Below, piece after piece: positions 44,690-54,364 of a stretch of DNA of 64,000 bases. This DNA is from CAWUEX02 sp038148375. GTDB lineage: Bacteria > Pseudomonadota > Alphaproteobacteria > Rhodospirillales > Rhodospirillaceae. Position 1 is the first letter of the stretch. Each line of letters begins with the position of its first letter. Location of the stretch: NCBI GenBank assembly GCA_038148375.1, contig JAYQVH010000001.1:372001-436000 (forward strand). Direction: 5' to 3'. Both the position numbers and the translations under genes were made by a program. The notes under the pieces were generated by a model that saw nothing but the letters and a program-made list of their open reading frames with translations, was not told the origin of the DNA and made no database searches.

Positions 44690-45763
44690 ATGAACCGATT
44701 GCTTAACAGACTTTGCATCCTCATTGCAGTGCTTACCCCGGGGTTAGTGGCCGCGCAGACGGAGGACCCAGGGCACAACCGTGCGGTCATCCTGATGTAC
44801 CACCGATTCGGCGAGGCGGGCGTGCCCGCAACCAATATTCGGATCGATCAACTCGACGCGCACATCTCCGCCCTACAGGACGGCGGCCACACCGTCGTTC
44901 CGCTCGCCGATGTGGTTTCTGCGATCCGCGGGGGACAGGCGCTCCCCGATAAAGCCGTCGCCATCACCGTCGACGACGCGTACCGGTCGTTCCTCACCGA
45001 TGGCTGGCCGAAATTTAAGGCCGCCGGTTTTCCGGTGACCCTGTTTGTCGCCACCGAAGGGGTGGATGCCGGGTATCGGGACCTCCTGTCCTGGGATGAA
45101 ATCCGCGCGTTGCGTGACGACGGCGTTACACTTGGCGCGCACAGTCACAGCCATGCCCATTACCCGTCCTTGAGTATCAACGCCGTCAACGCCGACCTTT
45201 CGGCCATGACCTCTTCATTTCTGCGCGAACTCGGCGATGCGCCGGAGCTCTTCGCCTACCCATATGGCGAAGCAGGAACCCAAGACATGGAGATCATACA
45301 AGCAGCGGGGTTCGCCGCGGCCTTCGGACAGCATTCCGGCGCCGCAGGACCGGGGGGCAATATGTTTTATCTGCCCCGGTTTTCCTTGAACGAGGCGTTC
45401 GGCGATACGGATCGGTTCAGACTCATCGCCGCGACACTGCCGTTGCCCGTCACCGGCGTCAGTCCTGTCGATCCGGTTTTGCGAGACAGCTCACCGGCAG
45501 TTGGACTCATCTTTGCCGATCCGCCCGCCGATCTCGCTGCCATCACCTGTTTCGGACCGCGCGGCGATCGCATGATGGCGTCCGTCAGCGGTTCAGCGGT
45601 GCGGTTGCAGTCCGCACAGCCGTTTCCGTCCGGACGTGCGCGGCTGAACTGTACGATGCCCGCGCAAGGACGCGCGCTGGCAGGGAGATGGTATTGGTTT
45701 GGGTGGCAGTTTATCGCTGGTCTTGAAAGCGAGGGGGTCGCTGTTGACGCCCGGTACCGGTGA
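44690..45763 (+). CDS. Exported polysaccharide deacetylase (NodB-type)
   Basis: 357 residues. The start MNRLLNRLCILIAVLTPGLV with A-A-Q cleavage predicts secretion. The NodB fold is visible: VILMYHRFG, AITVDDAYRSF holding the two aspartates, LGAHSHSHAHYP holding metal histidines, and LFAYPYGEAG. About 110 extra C-terminal residues form a probable beta domain with two cysteines. It likely removes acetyl groups from a cell-surface or cell-wall polysaccharide. No ribosome-binding site precedes the ATG; TATCGT ends six bases before it, suggesting a leaderless mRNA. It converges with the Bax-like glucosaminidase. Confidence 0.87.
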   Translation: MNRLLNRLCILIAVLTPGLVAAQTEDPGHNRAVILMYHRFGEAGVPATNIRIDQLDAHISALQDGGHTVVPLADVVSAIRGGQALPDKAVAITVDDAYRSFLTDGWPKFKAAGFPVTLFVATEGVDAGYRDLLSWDEIRALRDDGVTLGAHSHSHAHYPSLSINAVNADLSAMTSSFLRELGDAPELFAYPYGEAGTQDMEIIQAAGFAAAFGQHSGAAGPGGNMFYLPRFSLNEAFGDTDRFRLIAATLPLPVTGVSPVDPVLRDSSPAVGLIFADPPADLAAITCFGPRGDRMMASVSGSAVRLQSAQPFPSGRARLNCTMPAQGRALAGRWYWFGWQFIAGLESEGVAVDARYR

Positions 45764-45781
45764 CGCGGCGTAGGCGTTTTC

Positions 45782-46792
45782 CTAACCTGCGCCGGCAAGC
45801 TGAACCATGCGTTCCGGACTCGCCAGCTCCGCCTTATCCAGCGCGCGTAGGCGGTTGACGCGCATAATACCGTGCAGTGACGTCACATACGCGCCGCCGC
45901 GTTCCGAGTAACGCGTGAGAGTTTCCGCAAGCGCCCAGCCGTCGAGCTCGCCGCTGGCTTCCAGCATTTTCGCCCGGCGCTCGCGAAAATCCGTATAAGC
46001 CCAATGTGTGTTCAGATTCTTGGCATAGGCGCGGACCGACTGAATAGGCGTTTCAAACGCGCGCACGGCGTACTCCTGACCCGGTCTTTGTTCTTCGGGC
46101 ACAATGCCTGCTTCTTCGTTCCATACCCACTGACCAAACAATGCGTTGCCCTCGCGCGCAAACCGCGATGTGCCCCACGCACTTTCCTCGACTGCCTGCG
46201 CAAGCGCAAGCGACGTCGGAATTGGCGCAACGCGGATCAGCAAGACGTCGATCATTTCGCGCAGCGTCATGTCTTCGTCTGTAAGGTCAATGCCGTAACG
46301 CGCCGAAAGGTCGTTGAGCCAAGCCGTATGGTCTTTGTTGAGCGATGCCTTTGCCGGCTCACCGGTGCCGACCTCATCTGACAATTCGATCAGGCGGCTG
46401 CGATCAGCGGAAATTTCCTCGTTGACCGTTAAGATCAGCGGCAGGACAGAGCGGAAGAACAGGCGTTTGCGCCGGTCGATGACGCGCATATCTTTCAGAC
46501 CGCCCGGAACGGCGGAGATAATGAGCCGTGGGACAGTGGTATCGTTGCTGCGAACGGCATCGAGCGTATAACCAAACCCCGCGAAGGTATCTTCCAGGTC
46601 ATCGATATTGAGATCCGGTCCGGAGATGATGATGCGGCCATCGCCGGTTCTTGTGTCGCGAACGGCGATTTGAATTGCCGCGGCGACAAAAAGAATCCCG
46701 ATTAGGATCGCCTCGGTGCGCAAAATGTTTTGGCGCATCCAGAGGAATGTCGCGTGCCCAGCACCAACAATGGTCAGAAAAAAATTACTCAT
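45782..46792 (-). CDS. Membrane-anchored Bax-like glucosaminidase
   Basis: 336 residues. An N-terminal membrane segment (about 28-44, EAILIGILFVAAAIQIAV) anchors the protein with its bulk outside the membrane. The C-terminal half has PTSLALAQAVEESAWGTSRFAREGNALFGQW, the Bax/FlgJ-type glucosaminidase core with the catalytic glutamate in Q-A-V-E-E-S. VRAYAKNLNTHWAYTDFRE continues the family pattern. These enzymes cut the glycan strands of peptidoglycan. The region about 50-150 is of unknown type. It is on the minus strand 38 bases after the Nfu gene and converges on the deacetylase, pairing two wall-active enzymes. Confidence 0.85.
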   Translation of the reverse strand: MSNFFLTIVGAGHATFLWMRQNILRTEAILIGILFVAAAIQIAVRDTRTGDGRIIISGPDLNIDDLEDTFAGFGYTLDAVRSNDTTVPRLIISAVPGGLKDMRVIDRRKRLFFRSVLPLILTVNEEISADRSRLIELSDEVGTGEPAKASLNKDHTAWLNDLSARYGIDLTDEDMTLREMIDVLLIRVAPIPTSLALAQAVEESAWGTSRFAREGNALFGQWVWNEEAGIVPEEQRPGQEYAVRAFETPIQSVRAYAKNLNTHWAYTDFRERRAKMLEASGELDGWALAETLTRYSERGGAYVTSLHGIMRVNRLRALDKAELASPERMVQLAGAG

Positions 46793-46830
46793 ACGAAGAC
46801 ACGGCGCATCTAAGGCAAACGTAGTTCGCT

Positions 46831-47394
46831 CTACATAACCGCTTCGACCTGCGTGACTTCCGGAACGTAGTGGCGCAGCATGTTTTCGATTCCCATTTTA
46901 AGTGTCATCGTCGAACTCGGACACCCGGCGCAGGCACCCCGCATATGCAGGTACACGGTGCCGTCCTTAAAGCCCTTGTAAACGATATCGCCACCGTCTT
47001 GGGCAACCGCCGGCCGAACACGCGTATCCAGAAGCTCTTTAATTTGATCGATGATTTCCGGGTCCGCGCCGCCGTCACCCATCTCTTCTATTTCTTCGCT
47101 GGCGCCATCGCGCATCAACGCCGCGCCCGACGTGAAGTGATCCATGATTGCTCCAAGCACCAGCGGACGCAGCACCTGCCACTCAGCTCCATCGGTCTTG
47201 GTGATCGTGATAAAGTCGGCGCCGTAAAACACGCCGCACACGCCGTCGACCTCGAACAGGCGCCCGGCAAGGGGCGACTGGGCTGCCGCCTGATCGGCGT
47301 CTGTAAAGTCGGCGACGCCGGACTCCATCACCGGTTTACCGGGAAGAAACTTCAGGGTCGCGGGATTAGGCGTTTGCTCTGTTTGAATGAACAT
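46831..47394 (-). CDS. Nfu-type iron-sulfur cluster carrier (NifU family)
   Basis: 187 residues. The N-terminal scaffold domain starts MFIQTEQTPNPATLKFLPG, the standard Nfu_N start, with LFEVDGVCGVFYGADFITITK. The C-terminal NifU domain has RPAVAQDGGDIVYKGF and the cluster-binding C-x2-C in RGACAGCPSST. Nfu proteins hand [4Fe-4S] clusters to client enzymes. Its ribosome-binding site AAAGGACC lies inside a perfect nine-pair hairpin, so translation may be regulated. The universal stress protein gene lies upstream on the same strand. Confidence 0.95.
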   Translation of the reverse strand: MFIQTEQTPNPATLKFLPGKPVMESGVADFTDADQAAAQSPLAGRLFEVDGVCGVFYGADFITITKTDGAEWQVLRPLVLGAIMDHFTSGAALMRDGASEEIEEMGDGGADPEIIDQIKELLDTRVRPAVAQDGGDIVYKGFKDGTVYLHMRGACAGCPSSTMTLKMGIENMLRHYVPEVTQVEAVM

Positions 47395-47399
47395 CCGGG

Positions 47400-47433
47400 A
47401 AGGGTCCTTTGGTGGCGTGACGCGAGGACCCTT
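47400..47433 (-). promoter_or_regulatory. 5' UTR hairpin that sequesters the Nfu ribosome-binding site
   Basis: On the minus strand AAGGGTCCT pairs perfectly with AGGACCCTT over nine pairs around a 16-base loop; the start codon follows five bases later. The Shine-Dalgarno AGGA is in the 3' arm. No T-run follows, so this is not a terminator of the upstream gene. It could be an RNA thermometer, a protein-binding site or a translational brake. Confidence 0.55.
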
Positions 47434-47483
47434 AACTAGGACTAAATCGGTCCGCTATCAAGGTTTTGCCCGCTTGCCCGCCG

Positions 47484-47993
47484 TCATGTCAGGGCGTCGA
47501 TGGCGTCCTCGTCAAGATTCCCAGGCACAATGGTCACCGGCAGATGGATCTTGCCGGCGAGGCGGCCTGACAGAGCCGTGACCAACGGACCTGGGCCGTC
47601 GTCACCGGTGCCCGCCCCAAGCACGAGGACGGAAATCGACTTCTCTTCGTCGAGAACGGCAAGCAGCTGCTCTATGGTCTCTCCTTCCCGCAACAGCACG
47701 ATCGGCATGCGCCCGGTCTGCTTTTGCACGTCGGCGGCGGCCCGCTGCAAGAGTTTCTCTGCCTCGGATCGCGCTTCCGACTCCATCAATTCGCCAATTG
47801 TTGCAAAGTGATGAAAGTCGGCGGGCTCGACGGCGTGAAACAAAGCGACATTGCCGTCCGTGTGAACGGCGCGGCGGCAGGCAAAGCGAAGTGCCGCACG
47901 CATCTCTGACGATGAATCGACGATCAGCAGAAACGTCCGCGGCATGTCCTGATCGTCAGTGTTGTGTACGTCAGCGTCGTCGGGAGTGGTCAT
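47484..47993 (-). CDS. Universal stress protein (UspA family)
   Basis: 169 residues. A 16-residue acidic lead precedes the domain, which begins RTFLLIVDSSSEMRAALRFA. It continues with GNVALFHAVEP, VLLREGETIEQLLAVLDEE, VLVLGAGTGDDGPGPLVTALSGRL and LPVTIVPG. The glycine-rich ATP loop near the C-terminus is recognisable, though not the exact G-x2-G-x9-G-S/T. It starts three bases after the TIGR02186 gene and so belongs to the exporter operon; it may sense stress or nucleotide state for it. Confidence 0.88.
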   Translation of the reverse strand: MTTPDDADVHNTDDQDMPRTFLLIVDSSSEMRAALRFACRRAVHTDGNVALFHAVEPADFHHFATIGELMESEARSEAEKLLQRAAADVQKQTGRMPIVLLREGETIEQLLAVLDEEKSISVLVLGAGTGDDGPGPLVTALSGRLAGKIHLPVTIVPGNLDEDAIDALT

Positions 47994-47996
47994 GGC

Positions 47997-48743
47997 TTAT
48001 GTCCGCCGGAAGGCCGCCTCCGCACCCCAGCCGGCGAGTACGGCTAGAGCGATGGCGAGTAATCCATAGAGCGGCGCCAGGTTGTGGGCAAAGTCATAGA
48101 TTTCCGCGCCGACCCCGATCTTGGAAATGCTCAACGGGACAATCTCGGCGCTGGCCACGTCGCCGTTACGGAACAGATAGATCTCAACGAAATATGTACC
48201 GGTCGGGACATTGGCCGGGAAATGCAACTGGGTGCGGAACAATCTGTTGGCCAGAAGCGAGACACGTTTGACCTCGCGGCTGTAGTGGTCCCGGGATTCA
48301 TTCAAGCGGATTACGGCGTCGCGGTATTCACCTCGTGTATCTGCCTCGAGCTGCGGATCGCCAAACGTCAGACGCAAGTTATCCAAACCGATCTGGTAGC
48401 GCTGACGTATCCGCTCCGACGTAAATTCCTCCGGGTCACGGTTGCTGGCCACCCGATAAAAAGCTGGGACGTCCCGCAACTTGACTTCATCGTTGTTCGC
48501 CCAGATCGGTCCGAAGCGCTCCTTGCGGCGTACGGTCACATCTTCCGCCGGACCTTTGACGACAATAACAACGTCGCCTGGGCCGTCCGTCGCGCCGAAC
48601 AGCAACACGTCCGTTCCCGTGAACCCAGTGGTGATGGCGACGAGATGGTTCGACAAGTCCGCCACGAGCGGGACGGTCTGTGCGGATGCGGACGACGACA
48701 AAGCGACCGTAACCGCGATCAGCAAAGTGCGGAGGCGCATCAT
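47997..48743 (-). CDS. TIGR02186-type periplasmic/membrane protein
   Basis: 248 residues beginning MMRLRTLLIAVTVALSSSASA, a signal peptide with cleavage near S-A-S-A/Q. The body is a soluble domain of about 200 residues and the C-terminus has one membrane helix (LLAIALAVLAGWGAEAAF) followed by FRRT. The arrangement matches the uncharacterised alphaproteobacterial family TIGR02186, which is repeatedly found next to TauE/SafE exporters. The periplasmic domain has an INHERENT beta-rich pattern (VVIVVKGPAEDVTVRR, TQLHFPANVPTGTYFVEIYL). Its start overlaps the exporter stop by four bases, so it may be a partner subunit. Confidence 0.8.
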   Translation of the reverse strand: MMRLRTLLIAVTVALSSSASAQTVPLVADLSNHLVAITTGFTGTDVLLFGATDGPGDVVIVVKGPAEDVTVRRKERFGPIWANNDEVKLRDVPAFYRVASNRDPEEFTSERIRQRYQIGLDNLRLTFGDPQLEADTRGEYRDAVIRLNESRDHYSREVKRVSLLANRLFRTQLHFPANVPTGTYFVEIYLFRNGDVASAEIVPLSISKIGVGAEIYDFAHNLAPLYGLLAIALAVLAGWGAEAAFRRT

Positions 48744-49669
48744 TCGACCGCCCCTCCGAATGAGAACGGCTCTGTAGGCGTCACCACCAGATCGAACGCC
48801 AGTTTCAAGCACACACCGAGGACTATGAGTGCGAGGAGAACGCGCAGCTGCTCGCCTTTGAGTTGGGCGCCGAGGCGGGCTCCGATCTGCGCTCCGATCA
48901 CACCGCCGATGAGAAGCAGGAGCGCCAAGACGACATCGACGGTCTGGTTCACTGTGGCCTGAAGGAAAGTGGTGTTGGCCGTAACGAAAATGATTTGAAA
49001 TAACGATGTGCCGATGACCACCTGGGTCGGCATGCCCAGCAGATAGATCATCGCCGGCACCATGACGAAGCCGCCGCCGACACCCATAATTGCCGCCAGA
49101 ATCCCGACGACAAAACCAACGCCCAGCGGCAAGAGCGCAGAAATGTAGAGCTTCGATTTGCGGAAGCGCATCTTAAAGGGCAGTCCGTGGATCCAAGTGT
49201 GGCGCCCAGGTCCGCGCGCGCTGCTTGACCGGCCGGCCGGCGCACGCCGCTGGCGCACAATCACGGAAACACTTTCGTAAAACATCAAGCCGCCGATGAC
49301 GCCGAGAAACACCACGTAACTGAGCGAGATTACCAATTCGATCTGGCCGAGTTGACGCAACAGCGAAAACAACGCGACGCCTAATCCGGAGCCGACGAAG
49401 CCGCCGACAGTCAGTACCAGACCCATGCGCAGATCGACGTTACCGCGCCTCCAGTGGGCAAGCACGCCCGAGACCGAACTTGCGACGATCTGATTGGCTT
49501 CTGTTCCGACGGCCACGGCAGGCGGTACGCCGATAAAAATCAGCAGCGGCGTCATCAGGAAACCACCGCCGACGCCGAATAGTCCAGAAAGCATCCCGAC
49601 CATGCCGCCCATGCCCAATATGAGCACGATGTTCACCGACATTTCGGCGATGGGCAGGTAGATTTGCAT
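48740..49669 (-). CDS. TauE/SafE (TSUP) family exporter
   Basis: 309 residues with about eight membrane segments arranged as two repeats. Each begins with the family signature: GMLSGLFGVGGGFLMTPLLIF (about 25-45) and GILAAIMGVGGGFVMVPAMIY in the second half. GTEANQIVASS and TSLFQIIFVTANTTF are matching repeat parts. TSUP proteins export sulfite, sulfoacetate or related anions. It is the first gene of the coupled run with TIGR02186, universal stress protein and perhaps the Nfu gene. Substrate not determinable from sequence. Confidence 0.9.
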   Translation of the reverse strand: MQIYLPIAEMSVNIVLILGMGGMVGMLSGLFGVGGGFLMTPLLIFIGVPPAVAVGTEANQIVASSVSGVLAHWRRGNVDLRMGLVLTVGGFVGSGLGVALFSLLRQLGQIELVISLSYVVFLGVIGGLMFYESVSVIVRQRRAPAGRSSSARGPGRHTWIHGLPFKMRFRKSKLYISALLPLGVGFVVGILAAIMGVGGGFVMVPAMIYLLGMPTQVVIGTSLFQIIFVTANTTFLQATVNQTVDVVLALLLLIGGVIGAQIGARLGAQLKGEQLRVLLALIVLGVCLKLAFDLVVTPTEPFSFGGAVE

Positions 49670-49779
49670 GCCGGGTGTTCGGCGCCTCCGGGCGGAAAAA
49701 ACGTTTACGGATAAGGCTTTGTACGGCCCGGTCCGGGCTCGATCAAGGGAAAAGCCGGAGCTGCCGCCGTTTCTTGCGG

Positions 49780-51099
49780 CTAGGTCAGGCGCTTGAACCC
49801 GGAGTGGGCAACCGGACCACGCAGGCGGCCTTCCACGCTGTTCGTTGCAGCGGCAGACGCGATCAGCGCAAACACCTCGCGGCAGGCGTCGGCATAGGCT
49901 GCAATGTCCTCTGGTGTGTGCGCCGCCATGGCGTAAAACGCAGCGCCGGCAAGGAAACCGCGGTCGAGCATTTCCTGGGTGAACAGCGTGCGCCGCGCGG
50001 CTGCATTGTCACCGTCGAAGGCGATATGCGCCAGCGGATCGAGACCGCTGACATGGATGGGCAATCCCGTTACATCCGCTGCCGTGTACCATGCGTCTTT
50101 AACGGCGCGGCCGGTGGCGATCAGTTTTTCCGGCACAGCATCTTCAACATGCCGGTCGAGCATCGCCAGCGCCGCCGCCGGGCCGGTGCGTTCGGTCCAC
50201 GTGGTTGAGCTGATGAAGGTGCCTTGGGCGGCTTCCATCACCTCGCCGCGGCCAATGACGGCGGAAATCGGATAGCCGTTGCCTAACGCTTTCGCGAACA
50301 CAGCAATGTCGGGTTCGACCCCGAGAGTCAGATGAATACCGCCCGTGTTGACGCGGAAACCGGCCGTCACTTCGTCGAAGATGAGTACGGCCCCGGTGTC
50401 GTCGGCGATTTTGCGCACGCCTTCGAGGAACCCTGGTTCCGGATCGCTGTCGCGTACCGGCTCCATGACGATGGCTGCAAGTTCGCTGCCCTGGCTCGAG
50501 GCGATTTGTCGGAGTTCGGCGAGATTGTTGTAGTGAAACGGATGCATCAGGCCTTTCAGACCTCGCGGTACACCCGCCGGGTCAAGGCCCGGCAGCAGAT
50601 GGCCGTCGAGGGCGCCGTCTTCCGCCAGGTTGGCGGACAGGTACCAGTCATGCCAACCGTGGTACCCGCAGAAGGCCAACGCGGCGCGTTTGGTGTGGGC
50701 GCGGGCAATACGCACGGCAATCGCCATCGCCTCTCCGCCGGCCCGGGAAAAGCGCGCCATGTCCGCCCACGGGTGCAGGTCGGTCAGCCGTTCGGCCAGA
50801 CTGACTTCCTCGGGCGCGTTCAGCGTGCACATGGAGCCGTGGTCGATGGCCGTCTTAACCGCTGCGTCCACATACGGATCGGCATAGCCCAAGACCGTGG
50901 CGCCAACGCCACCGATGGCGAAGTCACGAAACGTATTGCCGTCTAAATCAGTTACGGTGATACCGGACGCCGACGCGTAGTAGCCAGGCCAGCCGCCGGG
51001 TAAAAACATCTCCGGGCGTTTGGATAACAATTGTGTACCGCCGGGAATGAGCCGCCGGGCAATGCCGTAAAGTTGTTGGCCTTTCGACGTGTCTACCAA
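49780..51099 (-). CDS. Class III PLP aminotransferase, glutamate-1-semialdehyde-aminomutase-like
   Basis: 439 residues from a TTG with GGCAGG upstream. It shows class III fold features: RDFAIGGVGATVLGYADPYV, CGYHGWHDWY, VMEPVRDSDPEPGFLEG, LIFDEVTAGFR with the PLP-binding Asp, and VFAKALGNGYPISAVIG with the catalytic lysine. True HemL works in tetrapyrrole synthesis, but this gene is the last of the leftward nonulosonic/GDP-sugar run (20 bases after fcl). A sugar or side-chain amination in that pathway is more likely. The usual sugar aminotransferases are of the DegT class, so this is unusual. Confidence 0.85.
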   Translation of the reverse strand: MVDTSKGQQLYGIARRLIPGGTQLLSKRPEMFLPGGWPGYYASASGITVTDLDGNTFRDFAIGGVGATVLGYADPYVDAAVKTAIDHGSMCTLNAPEEVSLAERLTDLHPWADMARFSRAGGEAMAIAVRIARAHTKRAALAFCGYHGWHDWYLSANLAEDGALDGHLLPGLDPAGVPRGLKGLMHPFHYNNLAELRQIASSQGSELAAIVMEPVRDSDPEPGFLEGVRKIADDTGAVLIFDEVTAGFRVNTGGIHLTLGVEPDIAVFAKALGNGYPISAVIGRGEVMEAAQGTFISSTTWTERTGPAAALAMLDRHVEDAVPEKLIATGRAVKDAWYTAADVTGLPIHVSGLDPLAHIAFDGDNAAARRTLFTQEMLDRGFLAGAAFYAMAAHTPEDIAAYADACREVFALIASAAATNSVEGRLRGPVAHSGFKRLT

Positions 51100-51118
51100 C
51101 GCTGCCTGCCGCCGCCGG

Positions 51119-52075
51119 TCATGCGCGTTCCTTTAAGTGATGATCGAGATACCATTGATAGGTCTTGGCGATGCCGTCGCCCAAGCTGGTCTGCGCGTGC
51201 CAGCCGAGAGCGTGAATGCGGCTCGAGTCCATCAGCTTGCGCGGCATGCCGTCGGGCTTGCCGAGGTCATTGGTGATGTCGCCTTCAAAGCCGATGATTT
51301 TCGCCACTTCCTTGGCCAGGTCGCCAATCGGGATGTCCTTGCCGAAGCCGATATTGATCGGCGACTCATCGGAATAATTTTCGGCCAAGAACACCAATGC
51401 GTCGGCAAGATCATCGACATACAAGAATTCGCGGGTCGGTTTACCGGTACCCCAAATTTCGAAGCTGGCGTCCCCCGTTGTTTTAGCGGCGTGGGCTTTG
51501 ACGATCAGGGCGGATAGGACATGGCTGGATTCCAAGTCGAAGTTGTCGCCCGGACCGTACAGGTTGGTTGGCATGCATGCGATGTAATCGCGTCCGTATT
51601 GTTTGCGATAGGCTTGCGTCATCATTAAGCCAGCGATCTTGGCGATGGCGTACCAGCGGTTGGTCGGCTCCAACGGTCCGGTTAGAAGTGCGGTTTCCTT
51701 CATCGGCTGGGAGGCCAAGCGCGGATAAATGCAGCTCGACCCCAAAAACACGAATCGCTCAACGTTGTTGGCGTGCGCCGCCGCAATGATGTTGGTTTCG
51801 ATCTGAATGTTCTCAACCAAAAATTCGACCGGATACGTATCGTTGGCCAAGATTCCGCCGACGATCGCCGCGGCCATGAAGGTCACGTCAGGCCGGTGCG
51901 CGGCCACCCAGTCTTCGACATCGCGCTGACGCCGCAGGTCGAGTTCACTGCGCGCCGCCATAACGATTTCGCAGTTCTTGTCGGCCAGCGCGCGCAAGAG
52001 TGCGCTGCCGACCATGCCGTTATGGCCCGCGACCCAGACTTTTTTCCCGGCAAGAGAGTAATGGGGGGTGGTCAT
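51119..52075 (-). CDS. fcl: GDP-L-fucose synthase (GDP-4-keto-6-deoxymannose epimerase/reductase)
   Basis: 318 residues. The NADP loop is VAGHNGMVGSAL; the active-site elements are GSSCIYP with the catalytic Ser and Cys, and YAIAKIAG giving Y-x3-K. PTNLYGPGDNFDLESSHV is a characteristic Fcl/WcaG stretch. It epimerises C3 and C5 and reduces C4 of GDP-4-keto-6-deoxy-D-mannose to give GDP-L-fucose. It follows gmd after five bases, the usual two-gene order. Confidence 0.95.
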   Translation of the reverse strand: MTTPHYSLAGKKVWVAGHNGMVGSALLRALADKNCEIVMAARSELDLRRQRDVEDWVAAHRPDVTFMAAAIVGGILANDTYPVEFLVENIQIETNIIAAAHANNVERFVFLGSSCIYPRLASQPMKETALLTGPLEPTNRWYAIAKIAGLMMTQAYRKQYGRDYIACMPTNLYGPGDNFDLESSHVLSALIVKAHAAKTTGDASFEIWGTGKPTREFLYVDDLADALVFLAENYSDESPINIGFGKDIPIGDLAKEVAKIIGFEGDITNDLGKPDGMPRKLMDSSRIHALGWHAQTSLGDGIAKTYQWYLDHHLKERA

Positions 52076-52080
52076 GTTCT

Positions 52081-53148
<1,068 letters not shown>

Positions 53149-53197
53149 GGAGTCCTGTCGGATCGGTCTTAGGTGGGCGGAGTTTCGGGCGGAAGTT

Positions 53198-54364
53198 CTA
53201 AGATTCTATTATGTCGCGGAAGGGCTTGGTGCTCAATCGCCCGAGGTCAGCGCTGGCCAGGACCGTGGCGATGCGTGGCGCGGCCCCGCCCCGCCCGTAG
53301 GGCGGCTCGCTGGCCGCCGCCGCAGACGTGAATGCGGGGTCCAAAGCGCGGGTTATCGCCGCGCCGATGGCGGCTGCCTCGTCGCTACAGGTCAACACGG
53401 ACGCGCCGTGCAGACGGCCTTTCTGCCGGTCGCCGATGTTGACGGTGGGAACGCCAAGTGCGGGCGCTTCAATCAGTCCTGACGAGGAATTGCCGATGAC
53501 CACATCGGCCTCTCGCACCGCGCTTAAGTAGCGCCGTTTTCCGAGGGAATTGACCATCACGCGCCGGTCTAAATCTTCGGCGACGAATGCGGTCACGGCA
53601 TCGCTGATCACCCGGTTACCCGGATCGGAGTTCACGCCGGTAAAAACCATGGCAACGTCTTTGAATTCTTTCAGCGCGGTCATGAGTTCTCCAACAGCGG
53701 CGGCGCCCTGATCAAGCTTCAACGTGACCGGGTGATAGGTGACCACAAAAAGACGTTCCCCGATTTCGATTCCGAGGTCGCGTGCAAGCTCGTCGCGCGC
53801 CAAGAATTTGAGAGTGCTCAAGTGATCGAGGCCCGGTGCGCCAACGGTAAACACATGCGCTGGGTCTTCTCCCATTTGCCGCACACGCGCTGCGTACGGT
53901 TCGGCAGCGCAAAAATGTAAGCGTGCCATCTTGGTGATGGCGTGACGGATCGCATCGTCGACGGCGGCCTCTGTGGCTTCGCCGCCGTGAATGTGCGCCA
54001 GCGGAATATTCAGCAACAGCGCGGCCTGCGCCGCTGCGAGAATCTCGAATCTGTCGCCGAGCACGACAACGATGTCGGGTGAAAGGCGGGAAAAGCTGTC
54101 CGCCAGAGCACTGACGCCGCGTCCGACGGCATGCGCGGTGTCTAAAGGTGTGTCCGCACCGAGCGCAAGGTCCACTTTGTCGTCGATGTTAAATCCGTCG
54201 TCCGCAATGGCGTTCCAGGTATTCCCGTAACGGGCATCAAGGTGTTGCCCCGTTACGACCACCTGAAGCGATAGGTCGGCATGGTCGCGGACCGCCGCCA
54301 TGACCGAAGACAAATGCCCGTAGTCAGCGCGCGATCCGGTGACGAAGCAGATGCGCCGGCTCAT
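53198..54364 (-). CDS. neuC: NeuC/LegG-type hydrolysing NDP-GlcNAc 2-epimerase
   Basis: 388 residues. CFVTGSRADYGHL at the N-terminus, VVLGDRFEILAAA, LAHIHGGEATEAAVDDAIRHAITKMA and VTYHPVTLK form the hydrolysing 2-epimerase family pattern. The C-terminal VIGNSSSGLIEAPALGVPTVNIGDRQKGR binds the nucleotide. Such enzymes release ManNAc or 2,4-diacetamido-trideoxymannose from a UDP or GDP sugar for the NeuB step. The pairing with PtmE and PtmA suggests a GDP-linked legionaminic-type substrate. The start overlaps the neuA stop by four bases. Confidence 0.93.
   Translation of the reverse strand: MSRRICFVTGSRADYGHLSSVMAAVRDHADLSLQVVVTGQHLDARYGNTWNAIADDGFNIDDKVDLALGADTPLDTAHAVGRGVSALADSFSRLSPDIVVVLGDRFEILAAAQAALLLNIPLAHIHGGEATEAAVDDAIRHAITKMARLHFCAAEPYAARVRQMGEDPAHVFTVGAPGLDHLSTLKFLARDELARDLGIEIGERLFVVTYHPVTLKLDQGAAAVGELMTALKEFKDVAMVFTGVNSDPGNRVISDAVTAFVAEDLDRRVMVNSLGKRRYLSAVREADVVIGNSSSGLIEAPALGVPTVNIGDRQKGRLHGASVLTCSDEAAAIGAAITRALDPAFTSAAAASEPPYGRGGAAPRIATVLASADLGRLSTKPFRDIIES

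Noticed and set aside
49780..51099. Calling the class III aminotransferase hemL
   Set aside because: Sequence features fit the broader family, but the position in a sugar locus argues against a simple heme-pathway assignment; left without a symbol.
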